In this document: positions 24,241 to 34,372 of the stretch, piece after piece
How the letters are laid out: each line of letters starts with the position of its first letter
How positions within the stretch are numbered: the stretch's first letter is position 1
NCBI GenBank assembly: GCA_015039465.1
Contig: MU130570.1
Span: forward strand, 62,001 to 126,000
DNA length: 64,000 nucleotides
From: Phlegmacium glaucopus
Taxonomy: Eukaryota > Basidiomycota > Agaricomycetes > Agaricales > Cortinariaceae
Direction: 5' to 3'
Position numbers and translations under genes: made by a program
The notes under the pieces: model-generated
Told to the model about the DNA's origin: nothing
Database searches by the model: none
What the model saw: the letters and a program-made list of their open reading frames with translations, nothing else

Positions 24241-25082
24241 TGCCATTCTCCCTCTTCTGGGTGGTGGAGGCAGAGCTGGGTGGTGTGTCCATCCCTTTGC
24301 GTTTGCGTTGGGCCCCTTTTCCTTTCGTGTTGCGGGTGGTCCAGGGATCGAAGCTAAATGTTATGAAGTAGATTAGTATAGATGTGCATCAGCAAGCTTA
24401 GGAAGTTTGGTAGGTAACTAAGAGGTTAAGAGACTTCCTTCTATGGGTCGCGCCAAATAAAACCCAATGTTCTAAAAATAAAAGTCTACATGAAATGCAT
24501 ATCTAGTCTAATTATTCCTGGCTATCTTCATGTAAGCCTTGTAACATTGGGTTAACGCCAGGATACGTAGGGTTGCTTTGTCTCGCTTGATTCTAATTTT
24601 CAATGCTTTCTTGTATGCATACAGTGGGGACAACACTTGAGATACCTTCTGCCTGGGGAAAAGCAAAGACTTGCATGCCTTGCTTGGCTTGAACTGTTGG
24701 GAGGCAGGAAGGGACTGAGTAGGAGGAGGGAGAGTTGCTGGAGTTGGGGAGGGCATTGTGATTGGGTTGCAAGTTGCGCAACCAGGCTAACTGTCAAATA
24801 AGGGAAAAGTAGGCCTTTTAATCTAAGAGAAACATACGCTGGGAGGAGCCGGGTATCGGTTTATGGCCTTCAAGAAAGCATCACGAGAAGAATAGTCCAA
24901 CCGATGTGGGAAAGAGGCGAGTGGACTCGAAGGAATCTGCTCAGAAATACATCAATGTGGACCCTCGAAGCAAAAATAAAAACAGAAATAAACCTCTCTT
25001 TCCTGGACCACAGAGCTTTCCACAAAAAAGTCAGGGCTTGGAGGGAAGGAGTCCATGCCGGAAGAGGAAGGAGAGGAATTGT
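24241..25082. other. Element interior without a recognised gene
   Basis: There are unrecognised frames: minus 24508-24756 (MPSPTPATLPPPTQSLPASQ...) and plus 24906-25181 (a Lys/Arg-rich stretch with DPRSKNKNRNKPLFPGPQS). Neither matches a family I know, and both may be pieces of captured or decayed genes. Confidence 0.3.
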
Positions 25083-26845
25083 TCAACGTTGAGGCAAGCC
25101 CTGCACGTGCACATGACTTGGCAAGTCATCCAACTCTACAGGAAAATGGATGTTCAACACTTTGACATTTCGAGCAAATAAAAAGGAAAACAGATAATCA
25201 TTTTTATGTAGCGGTAGGTTAAGTTTAGGGGCTTCAATAGCAGAGGAAACCAATACCCAAAGGGTGGAGCGGTCGGTTTGAGCAATGATGTTGTCGGGAA
25301 TTCCGTAATGTCCAGTCAGAATTTGACCAGCGACTGTGTGACTGAACTTGAAGGTCTTGGGAACAAAGATGCAGGCACTCTTCTTGAGCTTGGTGAACCA
25401 TTGTCCACTTTTGCCGGCCCAGATATCGCACTTGTCACCATACTGGAGTTTGAACTTCTGCGCCTCGGAGTCGGACACCTCAATGGGTTGATTGTGTATG
25501 AGCTCAACTTCTTGGTTGAAGACCTTGTTGGGGTTGTAACCGCGGAACAACTCAGGCTCTGTGTATATGATGTCAGTCTAATATCAAGTTCGTACAAATG
25601 TAAGTAGTATGCATGGATTCTAATGATGACGAGAGGTGTAAGGGAGGAAAAGAACGTGTCCGCAAGTGAAAATGTAAAAAGAATTATGAAGACACCTGAG
25701 CAATCGCAATCGCAACAGTCTCAGAATGGCTGAGCGACACCAAAACCTTCGAGATTCCCTTCTCCGCAGCTCGAGCCTTGGCATTGCCATGAAGGCGCAC
25801 AGTAGGAACACCCATTTCATCGGAGAGCTAAGGGAGAAGATGAGCATATGGAACAAAGAAAATTCCATCTCGATCCAACGCACCTGGTCGTGATTGTGTA
25901 GGTATGATCATCTCAGTTGCATTGCGTCTGAGGGCCCTCACAGACCTGGGCGTAACACCGGCGTTGATAGGGGAGGTCATGAAGGGAGGAATGTTCTCCC
26001 TGTTGCTGTCGCGATGAGCAAGGTGGTCCGGGCACACTTGGGATTGGGTGTACGGTCGGGTGTCTGGAGCTGCTCTGACTTTGAACTTCTGTGCCTCAGA
26101 GTTGGACACCTCAATGGGTTCGAGGTCATGGATGAGCTCGACTTCCTGGTTGAAGACCTTGTTGGAGTCATAACTGTGGAACAACTCAGGTTCTATGTAT
26201 ATGATGTCAGCTGAATATCAAAAAAAGAGGGAGAAGTTTGTACCAATGAGACGGATACCAGTGTGTGAAGGGCGAGCCTCCATCTCCCATCGTGTGCGAG
26301 AGCTACCCCAAGGTCCAACTTTGCCGTAACTGGTGATAACGACAACCTTTTCCAGATCGACAAGACCTCGGAGGTGTGAAAGATCAGAAAGCGAGGTGGA
26401 ATCAGGAGAGTTGTGCAGAGAGCGAACGACACCCTCATAAAGAGCCTTGATGAGGTTCTTCTGGTCGTTGCTGATCTCGCTGCTGGCCGTTTCTTCGACA
26501 TAAGCCTCGAGCTTGTGGACATTTTCACGCACGACTTCCAAGTATTTGATTTCGCGCTTCTCGGTAACCTCTGTATGAGGAGCAGTTGGGAAGGTGACTA
26601 TGAACCAAAGTTAGATCAAGAACGAAAATAAGAGGAAAACCTTACCATCTTTGTACATTAGGGGCTTGCCCAGGACTTTGCGAGTGTCGTTGATGAGTTC
26701 TGGTGAGCTTATAGGTTTCACTTTTGGAAGGATCATAACAGTCAATGTTGTATTGCATGTACTCAAGCATGTCCAGATCAGCACGGTTAAGGAGGGCGAT
26801 GCAGCGAGCGGTGATCTCAAGATCGGCTGTCGTTAGACGGCCCCC
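25083..26845 (-). pseudogene. FAS2: Rearranged fragments of fatty acid synthase subunit alpha
   Basis: In minus-strand order: GRLTTADLEITARCIALLNR and [53 protein letters not shown] (region between ketoreductase and ketosynthase); NKVFNQEVELIHDLEPIEVS; then unrelated-looking sequence and LSDEMGVPTVRLHGNAKA with ISKVLVSLSHSETVAIA, the C-terminal phosphopantetheine transferase end. It then steps back to a second NKVFNQEVELIHNQPIEVSD...YGDKCDIWAG...AGQIL...DNIIAQTDRSTLW. The family protein is about 1,900 residues, so this is a small, partly duplicated and internally deleted subset. It is not functional. The GT-AG introns remain, so the capture was of DNA, not cDNA. Confidence 0.85.
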
Positions 26846-27290
26846 AGGATCCTCCTCCAGCCGAGCAACAGTATTTGCGTGAAGTTGACGTTGCCGGGAG
26901 ATATTCAATGCGGCACCTTGGACAGAAGCCAAAGTCGCAAAGTCGTAGAAGGTATCCTGAGGCAGGCAGATAGAGACAAATGTAGCATCGTCGTCTGTGA
27001 CAGAAGAAACAAGGATGGAGTCGCCGAAGAAGAATTAATGATCGAGGGCATGTTGGAATCTTTTGGATACTTGAACCAAAGTGGGTGGAGAACGGGGTTC
27101 CGTCCACATGAGAATGGCAGGAAGTGGTGTAGAAATAGTCAAATAATCAATACCTGGGAAAGAAACAAACAATTTAGAAGAAACATGAGACTCGGTCAAC
27201 CTCGATTCATACCGAATATCAATGGCATTGCGAGCAGCCTGAGCAACACTCGGCTAGATGTAAAACTCTTGACTGATACCACTATTGATA
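26846..27290 (-). pseudogene. Unrecognised captured gene fragment
   Basis: Upstream of the FAS2 pieces, and in the same orientation, frames read KLFVSFPGIDYLTISTPLP, AILMWTEPRSPPTLVQVSKR, SSVTDDDATFVSICLPQDTF and YDFATLASVQGAALNISRQR. The frame shifts at least once between them. This is not part of FAS2 or XRN1 as I know them. It looks like exons of a third host gene. Confidence 0.4.
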
Positions 27291-27308
27291 TTATGCTAGA
27301 GGAATGCG

Positions 27309-27775
27309 TCAACACAATTTTTCACTGCAAAAAGATATCTTTACATCAGTTTTCGACTTCCAATGATTCGATCCATGAGGGGTAGAAATCACTTTTGCAG
27401 GACTTCCAGGCATAACCACGAACTTTTCATACTTGAACATCAAATCCGAAACAGCAACGACCAACCCTTTCTGCAAAAATGGCCAATTCATAAACGTCCT
27501 CTCATTAACCATCCCTCGTGCGATGTCTCGCGTTTTCCCATCTTCATATGTGTTCTTGATATGGATGATCATGGATTTGTCATGGCTTTCTGTTCCGTGT
27601 ACGTTGACCCCATGATGGCCTAATAAAGCGGTATGTCAGAGGGTGTGGAGAGATGGGAACCCTGCCATGCGTTCCACACCTAGAGCAGTTTCATTGCAGA
27701 GCCCTGGAATGAGGTGTAGTCCATCCAAAGTAGGTAGATCAAATGCTTCCATTATACAAGCACATCAATAGAGGG
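27309..27775 (-). pseudogene. XRN1: Fragment of 5'-3' exoribonuclease
   Basis: The minus strand reads IMEAFDLPTLDGLHLIPGL, CNETALGVERMAGFPSLHTL, a one-base slip, then GHHGVNVHGTESHDKSMIIH, NTYEDGKTRDIARGMVNERT, FMNWPFLQKGLVVAVSDLMF and KYEKFVVMPGSPAKVISTPH. This is a stretch from the middle of cytoplasmic Xrn1, the main mRNA 5'-3' decay nuclease (about 1,400-1,700 residues), well after the catalytic core. Nothing before or after it is present, so it is a captured exon piece. Confidence 0.75.
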
Positions 27776-27949
27776 GAGAGAAGAATCTTGGTAACGATGA
27801 TGGATAAACTGTCATTTTGTCTGGGTTGAGAACTTGAATTTAGTAGTTGTTCCCCAAGAGTCTCGATGTTGTTCTCTGGTTGAGACAATGTTCAGGCTCT
27901 TAAAAAAATATAAAACACACAAAAGAGAACATACCGAATCCACAAATAT

Positions 27950-28140
27950 CAATTCCTACCATCGGAACTTGATAAATCCAGCGCCGTTCCCATGCTGCGA
28001 TGCACTTTGCGTGTGCCTCTGCCGCAATTGGAGGTTCAGAAATATCTGGTAAGGAGGAAGAGGCACAGCACAAGCCCACAGGAGGCAGCTCGATGGGTTT
28101 AACGCACGTACATTCCCAGAGTTTGATGAGGGACCAGTAT
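27950..28140 (-). pseudogene. Unrecognised exon-like fragment
   Basis: The minus strand reads SLIKLWECTCVKPIELPPVG, SLPDISEPPIAAEAHAKCIA and AWERRWIYQVPMVGIDICGF followed by a GTATGT donor. It has the look of a real exon, in the same orientation as the XRN1 and FAS2 pieces. The family is not known. Confidence 0.35.
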
Positions 28141-28829
28141 CCGCAGATGCAGGGGTGTTGGTGTTGAGTTTCTCGTCCATGCGGAGGTGGGTCGCTCCGT
28201 ATGTGGTGGGTGACCCCTGTCTGTCGTGGTGGATCTCTGTGGATTTCCAGTTGTCAGTGGTGGCAGCAAAAAAGGAGGAGCCGGAAAGATGGAGCCGGGG
28301 GCTCACCTCTTGATGCACCTTGAGGGCCTCCCATTGCCTGTGTCCCCCCTTTTCACATCCTTCCTACCCACACCATTACCGATAGCGAAGATTTGTGCCT
28401 ACATCCCATGAGAGCAGGGAGGCAGTCCAAGGCAACAGAGGAAACGAGTTGAAAGATCAACCGAATTCTTGATGATTAATTGAAACTCTGCCGGAACATC
28501 GTTGAAGGCGAAATTACTGTTCGACCACACGTTCGGGATGGTTATCAATAAATAGCAAGTCCCCATAATATTAAGATGTACCTATCTATAAGTCTTACCT
28601 CTAAAATTTCAGATTATAGGATTTGAATGGGTAAATATTGATTCTTGACTGTTTTCCGAAAGCAGCTCAAAATCATGTGACCATGATGTCAGCTCTTCCA
28701 TCCATCTCTTATCTGATGTCTCCGACCTTGACAACAACTTTCAGCTCTGTGTGTTCTTGCTCGTTTCTAACAGCGCGACTCCTTGGGCTGACACCACCAC
28801 CTAAGACCTTGACTTCGTGTACGAGGATC
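28141..28829. other. Element interior, no gene recognised
   Basis: There are short unrelated frames only. It lies between the minus-strand captured pieces and the plus-strand transposase. Confidence 0.35.
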
Positions 28830-30177
28830 ATGCCATGCTATTGTTCAAAGTGCGAGGGAAATCTGCACAACAACTTAACTTCCAGAACAATAAAGCTACA
28901 TCTCAACGCAGATCAGAGATTGCTTGAGTTCTGCTCTGGAAATGAAAGGCACCACCGCGAGTACTGCATCGCCTGCACTACCCAGTTTTTGTTAACAGGT
29001 GAAGATCAATCAAAGATTGTATATCAAGGTGTGTTAGATTGAACTTGAATACATGTCTAATTCTTGGCTAAATGGCGAAATATAGATATAGCAGGTGACA
29101 ATACTCAATTGGAAGAGGGAAGTGGCTTGGGTGCAAGTGCTGATAACAGAGTAGACGAGGGTATGTGTGAATACAATTTGCATAATATAGGACAATAATA
29201 ACACCAAATCAATTTTTGTTTGGATTGCCAATTTGATAGGAAATGGTGACTCGGAAGAAGATTCTCATTCAACAGATGGTACTATTGACAGTCCTGATGG
29301 TATGATAACCCATAATTTTAATCATATATCTATCTTATTGTTCCAATAAATAACAGGCACTGAGGATATGAACCTCAACACTGATTTGGGTGCCCACACA
29401 GATCCAGACACAGATACAGATGCAGATGCAGACTCAGATACAGACTCAGACACAGATGCAGGCACAAACTCAGACACAAGTGATCTTAGCATTGGTATAA
29501 CTGCCTTTGCTCATAATCTGGTCTATGATAATGCAATGCTTCATGGAGAACCAATCTCACTCAGTGAAGATAATAGCAATTCAGATGTCTTGGATTCAGA
29601 TATGGTCTCAGAATCTGGGGAATCCTCTAGTATATCACCTGAGCTCTATGACTTTCCTGGTGATGGCTCAGACTCAGACATAAATGCAGAGTTCTTTGAA
29701 ACTCCTGATGTCTTGAATAAAATGCGAGATCAATTGTTAGGGGGATATAAACCTCCTGCTGAATGTCCTCCAGACATAAAAACAGGATTGGACATTGATG
29801 AATTGTCATTGGATGAGAAGATATCACTTGAGCATTTTATTGCCTGGAAAAAATCAAATGGAACGGTCAAAGCTTATAATATGCATGCCAAAGTCTTGGC
29901 AACCCATACTGGTGCTACAATCTTGACTCTATATCAGGCCAGAAAACTTGCTATAAAACTTACTGGATTTCATGCTACAAAAGCTGATATTTGCCCCAAA
30001 AGTTGCATTGCATACACAGGACAGTATGAGCATTTAGATAAATGTCCATACAAACCCAGCTCTGGTCCTGTTTGCGATACTCCAAGATACTGCAAAACTT
30101 CAAAAGGGGTCAAGCAGCCAATTGCACAAGTTCAAGTTCTCCCAGTCATGGATACCATTAGGGCATTATATCAGTAA
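28830..30177 (+). pseudogene. N-terminal part of a Plavaka/Tnp2-type CACTA transposase
   Basis: Exon 1 starts MPCYCSKCEGNL...SRTIKLHL (a Cys-pair, zinc-finger-like start usual in these agaric transposases) and has HREYCIACTTQF. Short introns lead through acidic linkers (DGTIDSPDG) to the exon at 29368-30175 with an Asp/Thr repeat. That exon then has LDIDELSLDEKISLEHFIAW, KKSNGTVKAYNMHAKVL, ICPKSCIAYTGQYEHLDKCP and PVMDTIRALYQ. This is the conserved block before the catalytic DDE core of Tnp2-type transposases; that assignment is from memory. It stops at TAA where the TIR element at 30172 begins, and no catalytic core follows. The mobilising enzyme is therefore missing. Confidence 0.75.
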
Positions 30178-30778
30178 TTTACAGTCCCCCAGGGATTCCG
30201 AGGAGTCCAAGCGGATCCGAGCAGATCTGAGCAGAGTCTGAGGAGTCCGAGCAAATTCTGAGTGGAGTCCGAGGAGTCCGAGCAGATTCCGAGCAGAGTC
30301 CAAGGAGTCCGAGCATATTCTGAGTGGATCCAAGCAAATAAGACACAAATTGGCTGGGAAAATACTTCTGTTAAGGTTTTGTTAAGGTTTTGTTAAGGTT
30401 TTGTTAAGGTTTTGTTAGGGTTTTGTTAAGGTTTTTAAGGTTTTGTTAAGGTTTTTTGTTAAGGTTGTGTTAAGGTTTTTGTTAAGGTCAGGGAGGTATA
30501 TAGTTTGTTAAGGTTTTGTTAAGGTTTTTTTAAGGTTTTGTTAGGGTTTTGATAAGGTTGGGGAGGTATATAGGTTCCAGTCTGAGCGAGTCTGAGTGAG
30601 TCTGAGCAGTTTGAGCGGAGTCTGAGCGAGTCTGAGCAGTCCGAGCGGATTCTGAGCAAATTCTGCTTGGAATACACTCAAATACACTCAAAAAGTGCTC
30701 GGACTCGCTCGGACTCTGCTTGGATCTGCTTGGATCTGCTTGGACTCTGTCAGATTCCCTGGGGGAGTGTAAAGACCT
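30172..30778. mobile_element. TIR element, copy A (about 0.6 kb)
   Basis: The left end is CAGTAATTTACAGTCCCCC and the right end, in reverse complement, is AGGTCTTTACACTCCCCC. The shared inner TIR is TTTACA(G/C)TCCCCCAGGGA. Just inside are repeats of GAGTCCGAGCAGATTCC. The core is a GTTAAGGTTTT minisatellite (about 30372-30570). It has no ORF. A near-identical copy sits in Gypsy-1 at 56051. Here the two flanks are not obviously duplicated, and the element joins transposase to FAS2 sequence, so it may mark a deletion. Confidence 0.7.
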
Positions 30779-30856
30779 CCATTGCTGGCCAAATTCCAAC
30801 TGACTGGAACGGTGAACGTTGTGGAGGTCCTGACCACATTATTGCCCAGACCGGTG

Positions 30857-32660
30857 ATAGGACTGAAAATTGAATACCTATGGATTATTCATTTTTCATA
30901 ATATTACCCTTCAATTGAATCAAAAAGATCAATAAACCAACCATGATTTAATCTACAAATTGGTAGTGTAAGGGTCAAAAGTGTTGACTACACTTGTTGA
31001 TTAAACTGGAAATTGCAAAGTTTTGAATGTTAACTCAGCAGATAACTATGATCTGAATTGATCTATTTATCATACTGTAAAATAACACTACAAAAAGTTC
31101 AGACTATAACCATACAAAAATCCATAATGGTCTAAATGAACAACTTGCAATCTAAAGTAACTATCAAGTCTACAACTGTGAAGAAATTTGTCATACAAGT
31201 CCTAGGACAATATCAGTAAACATCAATAAAGTTCCTGAAACAGTGAAACACTTTGTGACATTTGTGACATTATGACATCATGAGACATATGATATCATAA
31301 AACAAGGCATGATATCATAGAACTGTTAAGTTCGAGAACTCTGTTCCGGAGTTTCGGACGGAGTAACGGACGGAGTCACAGAACGGAGTCACGGAAAGGA
31401 TAGGACTTAGCCTCAGCTTATGTGCTGTGCTACCCAGAACCTTCGTGTCCTAGATTTCGGAGTAAGACGGAGCGGAGCGGAACCGGAAGTTGCAAAGAAC
31501 TTAGAGGAAGACCAAGAGTGGGAAACTAAGTCGATATTCGAACTGAGGAAAACATACAAGTTTCGAGTACTTAAATATAAAAGGAATAGCAACCGAAATA
31601 TAGAATATAAATATAAGTGCTGCGTTCTGCTCCCGGAAGGTCCTGCATTCTTGGGGTGAATAATCCATAGCTTGTGTGCTGACTGATGGTGGGAAAGTGA
31701 TGACAAAGAAATAGTGGCTGTGACGAAGATGTGGAAATGAGTTTGGAGTAACGTCGGAAGAGCCGGAATGATACGGAGAAGTCTCGGAGTTGGACATAGA
31801 AGGAGTAAATCCGGAGGCAAGGGAAAGTACTGGAACGGAGTACGGACTACCGGAGACAACTCTGACGGAGTCGGACCGGAGTAACGTATGACGGAATGTA
31901 ACAAGAACAAGGCATGATATCATAAAACAAGGCATGACATCAAAAACAAGGCATGATATCATAAAACAAGGCATGACATCAAAAACAAGGCATGATATCA
32001 TAACATAGACATGACATCACAGACTCTTACCTAATTTTGTTTCTCATTTATGTATATAAGTAACTAGAAAGCACCAGTAACATGAGTGAATTTGCACTCA
32101 TTCTTTCTTTCCCAAGTTTCACAAACAGTGAATTTGCACTCTTCCTTTCTTTCCCAAGTTTCAGCGCTTTGAATTGGCACAAGTTAGAAAGAACTTGCAA
32201 GTGGACTTGTCCTACTTCACTCAGTTCAAAGAATATTAAATCCTAAAGGGACTTGTCTTTGTTCTGTTTAAACAAAGAATATTAAATCCTAAAGGGACTT
32301 GTCTATGTTCATCCAAATTGGGTTATCATATAAACAAAGAATATTGAACCCCAAAAAGGGAATAATCTTTGTCTATCAAATCACAATCTCATATAGTCTG
32401 AGAAATTGGACTTTAAACACTGGTCAAATTAGGAAAGAAGAGAGAAAAGAGAAAAGACAAGTTGTGAAAGATAGTCTAAAAAGGATTGGACTTTAAACCT
32501 GTATTTGGAAGTTCTATTCAAGAGTATACTGGTTATACTTTCAAGGAAACCCCAACTTGCTTAATACAGAAATTTGTTATTGGTTGCTGGTTGTTGGATT
32601 TGTTTTGAACATTTCCTTAAACAGTAATCTTAGAAATACAAATTCAATCATATCACCAGT
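30857..32660. mobile_element. Insertion of about 1.8 kb inside the FAS2 fragment
   Basis: The FAS2 reading breaks at ...GCCCAGACC and resumes at GCTCCACTTTTTGGGC. The intervening sequence starts GGTGATAGGACTGAAAATT and ends AATTCAATCATATCACC, giving short inverted ends GGTGATA/TATCACC. It has no ORF. It contains ATGATATCATAAAACAAGGC repeats (31290-32010), a TATATAAG box near 32055 and pyrimidine-rich TTTCCCAAGTTTCA repeats (32110-32165). It could be an LTR or another non-coding element; the class is unknown. A solo LTR is nested in it. Confidence 0.5.
31324..31903. mobile_element. Solo LTR, Gypsy-1 family (copy 1)
   Basis: 580 bp from TGTTAAGTTCGAGAACTC to CGTATGACGGAATGTAACA, flanked by the 5-bp duplication AGAAC (31319-31323 and 31904-31908). 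A copy of the same length lies at 53016-53595 with its own duplication, and a truncated start at 58191 adjoins Gypsy-1 gag. It is the product of LTR-LTR recombination. Long open frames inside are not genes. Confidence 0.88.
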
Positions 32661-33018
32661 TGCTCCACTTTTTGGGCATGGTTTGCACTGTCGAAACCCT
32701 TAACGCCTCTGGCATCACAGATACCTACGAACTTTATAACCATATCCATCCTTCAGGAGTTGGGGCTGCGGTATGGGAGGCACGATCCACATGGGCAAGA
32801 TGTTAAGGATTGTCGCGACGAAAAGGAAGTCCAAAATGATATTCTCCAGGAGACGTGAGTTTCTATTGATTTCAAATTCCATTTCTTTTTTAAGTGAATA
32901 CTCATCTAGGTTCATCAACACGACTGCTGGATGGGTCAATCTCCTGCTTCTGTCTTCAAGTGGACTTAATGGGAGACCACATACATGCAAATTGTACTCC
33001 TCTATGCCGATCTTCATG

Positions 33019-34372
33019 AGTAAGTTTGTTTGCTGATCTATGCCTTCCTATTGTTGAATGTTCCTGCAGTCAAACTGGAACCATGGAGGCTAAGGGGTGC
33101 ACAAATCCTGCAGCATGGAAGACCGCAAGGCGCCACTCCTGTTGCTCATTCTGTCACTTTATCGCAGCTCGACAAAGCTACACCCGACTCCACGCATGAA
33201 TATCGCTGGCATTTGTTGAATAACTTTGACTTGGCCCCATCGAACCGAAAACTGACTACCATGTCTCACCAATAACTTCTCTGAAAAAGAAAGAGATGTC
33301 GCAAATGTCCTCAAATGCGGTGCTCGTTCTCCTGGTACGTCACTCTTATGCCTACCAGCCATATATGATGCTCATTTCCCTTTCTCCTTTCTCATTGTAG
33401 CCCTGCCCTCTTACTCAAATACTCTAGGGGTGCTGGCCTTAAAAGAGAGACACCCGGGATCTTATGTTGGTCAATGTAAGCTAATTCTTGAGCACAGCAT
33501 GTTCATGAAGTAGTCTTATTTCCGACCATTTGCTTTGTTCTGAACTTCCTTATTTTCTATCCATGTGTTGACCTCCCTCTCAACGTCCTCTCGTAGTTAT
33601 TTGAAGGAGGTCTAGCCTTATTATAACTTGGGTATTGGCTGATTTCACCCGTACCATACCTTTGTGGATTGAGGGCCAAAATTTCGACGACTGTACCCAG
33701 ACAGTTCAATATTAAATTAACAGAGTCGGAATTACATAATTTAATATCCGAAGTTGAAACTTTCCATGTGATATCCTGAGCTGTTCTGCGCTTTTGCACG
33801 CCCTTCTCCTTCCTTCAGTACCATCACCTCACTGTAGCATTGCTCCCACCTTTACACCTCCACCCTCCTCTTTATGGCTATTACACTTTACCTTCACGTA
33901 GTATTCAGGATTATAGATTAGTTGGCAAATGTACAAAGAGGAGGACAAAAATAAGTGAAGAAATGGGTTATGGTACGACAGAGTGGTCTACCTGGGAGCT
34001 GTGTTCAATTAATGTTAATTAACCAAGGAAAGCCAGGTGGAATAAATCGTGGATAGGGGCGATGACGCCTTCAACAAGTTGTTGTACAAGGCATCGTCAT
34101 TAGGCTCGCAGCCCTTGTTGCTGAGTGGCAGTTTCCATCGTTGCTTTGCGTATGTCAACTCCTCCATACTTATATCCTTTTTACGAGCTCATACCCACAT
34201 AGTAGGCACGCGGGCATGCGGAAGAATTACTCAAAGTTCCATATCCTATAGCTACACAAGGTATTTCTCTATTTGCCACATCTTCCTTCGAGAATCATTC
34301 CACTAAGCTGGCCCGGCAGGAGTCAGGACCAAACTGCCAGCTCAACTCTTCCTTTCTCTCTTACCTCCTACT
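33019..34372. other. Unassigned sequence, possible small exons
   Basis: Two exon-like plus-strand pieces, SEKERDVANVLKCGARSP (33280-33335) and LPSYSNTLGVLALKERHPGS (33404-33465), are joined by a GTACGT...TTGTAG intron. They may be another captured fragment. The rest (33480-34370) shows nothing I recognise. Confidence 0.3.

Larger units (their letters stand above)
30779..33018 (+). pseudogene. FAS2: Second FAS2 fragment, plus strand, split by an insertion
   Basis: Left piece (30779-30856): AGQIPTDWNGERCGGPDHII then AQT. Right piece (from about 32661): VETLNASGITDTYELYNHIH and PSG, then damaged sequence, then DCRDEKEVQNDILQET, a GT...TCTAG intron, and FINTTAGWVNLLLLSSSG, ending at about 33018. 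This is the FAS alpha region leading into the ketosynthase domain, directly downstream of the region held in the minus-strand fragment at 25083. The two overlap at the AGQI...IIAQT segment. It is a dead copy. Confidence 0.85.

Noticed and set aside
25894..26214. Plus-strand open frames over the FAS2 region
   Set aside because: The minus strand carries recognisable FAS2 sequence; the plus frames are shadows.
29395..29475. Asp/Thr repeat (GACACAGATACAGATGCAG) as a separate microsatellite or surface protein
   Set aside because: It is an in-frame acidic linker of the Tnp2-type transposase N-terminus.
30372..30570. GTTAAGGTTTT array looking like a telomere repeat (TTAGGG-like)
   Set aside because: It is the internal minisatellite of a TIR element, present again at 56228-56425, and the unit length is about 11 bases; not telomeric.
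31413..32001. Long minus-strand open frames (165-166 codons) at 31.4-32.0 kb, repeated at 53.1-53.6 kb
   Set aside because: They lie inside the 580 bp solo LTR (copy 1 and copy 2), overlap in several frames and have repeat-derived composition; no gene.
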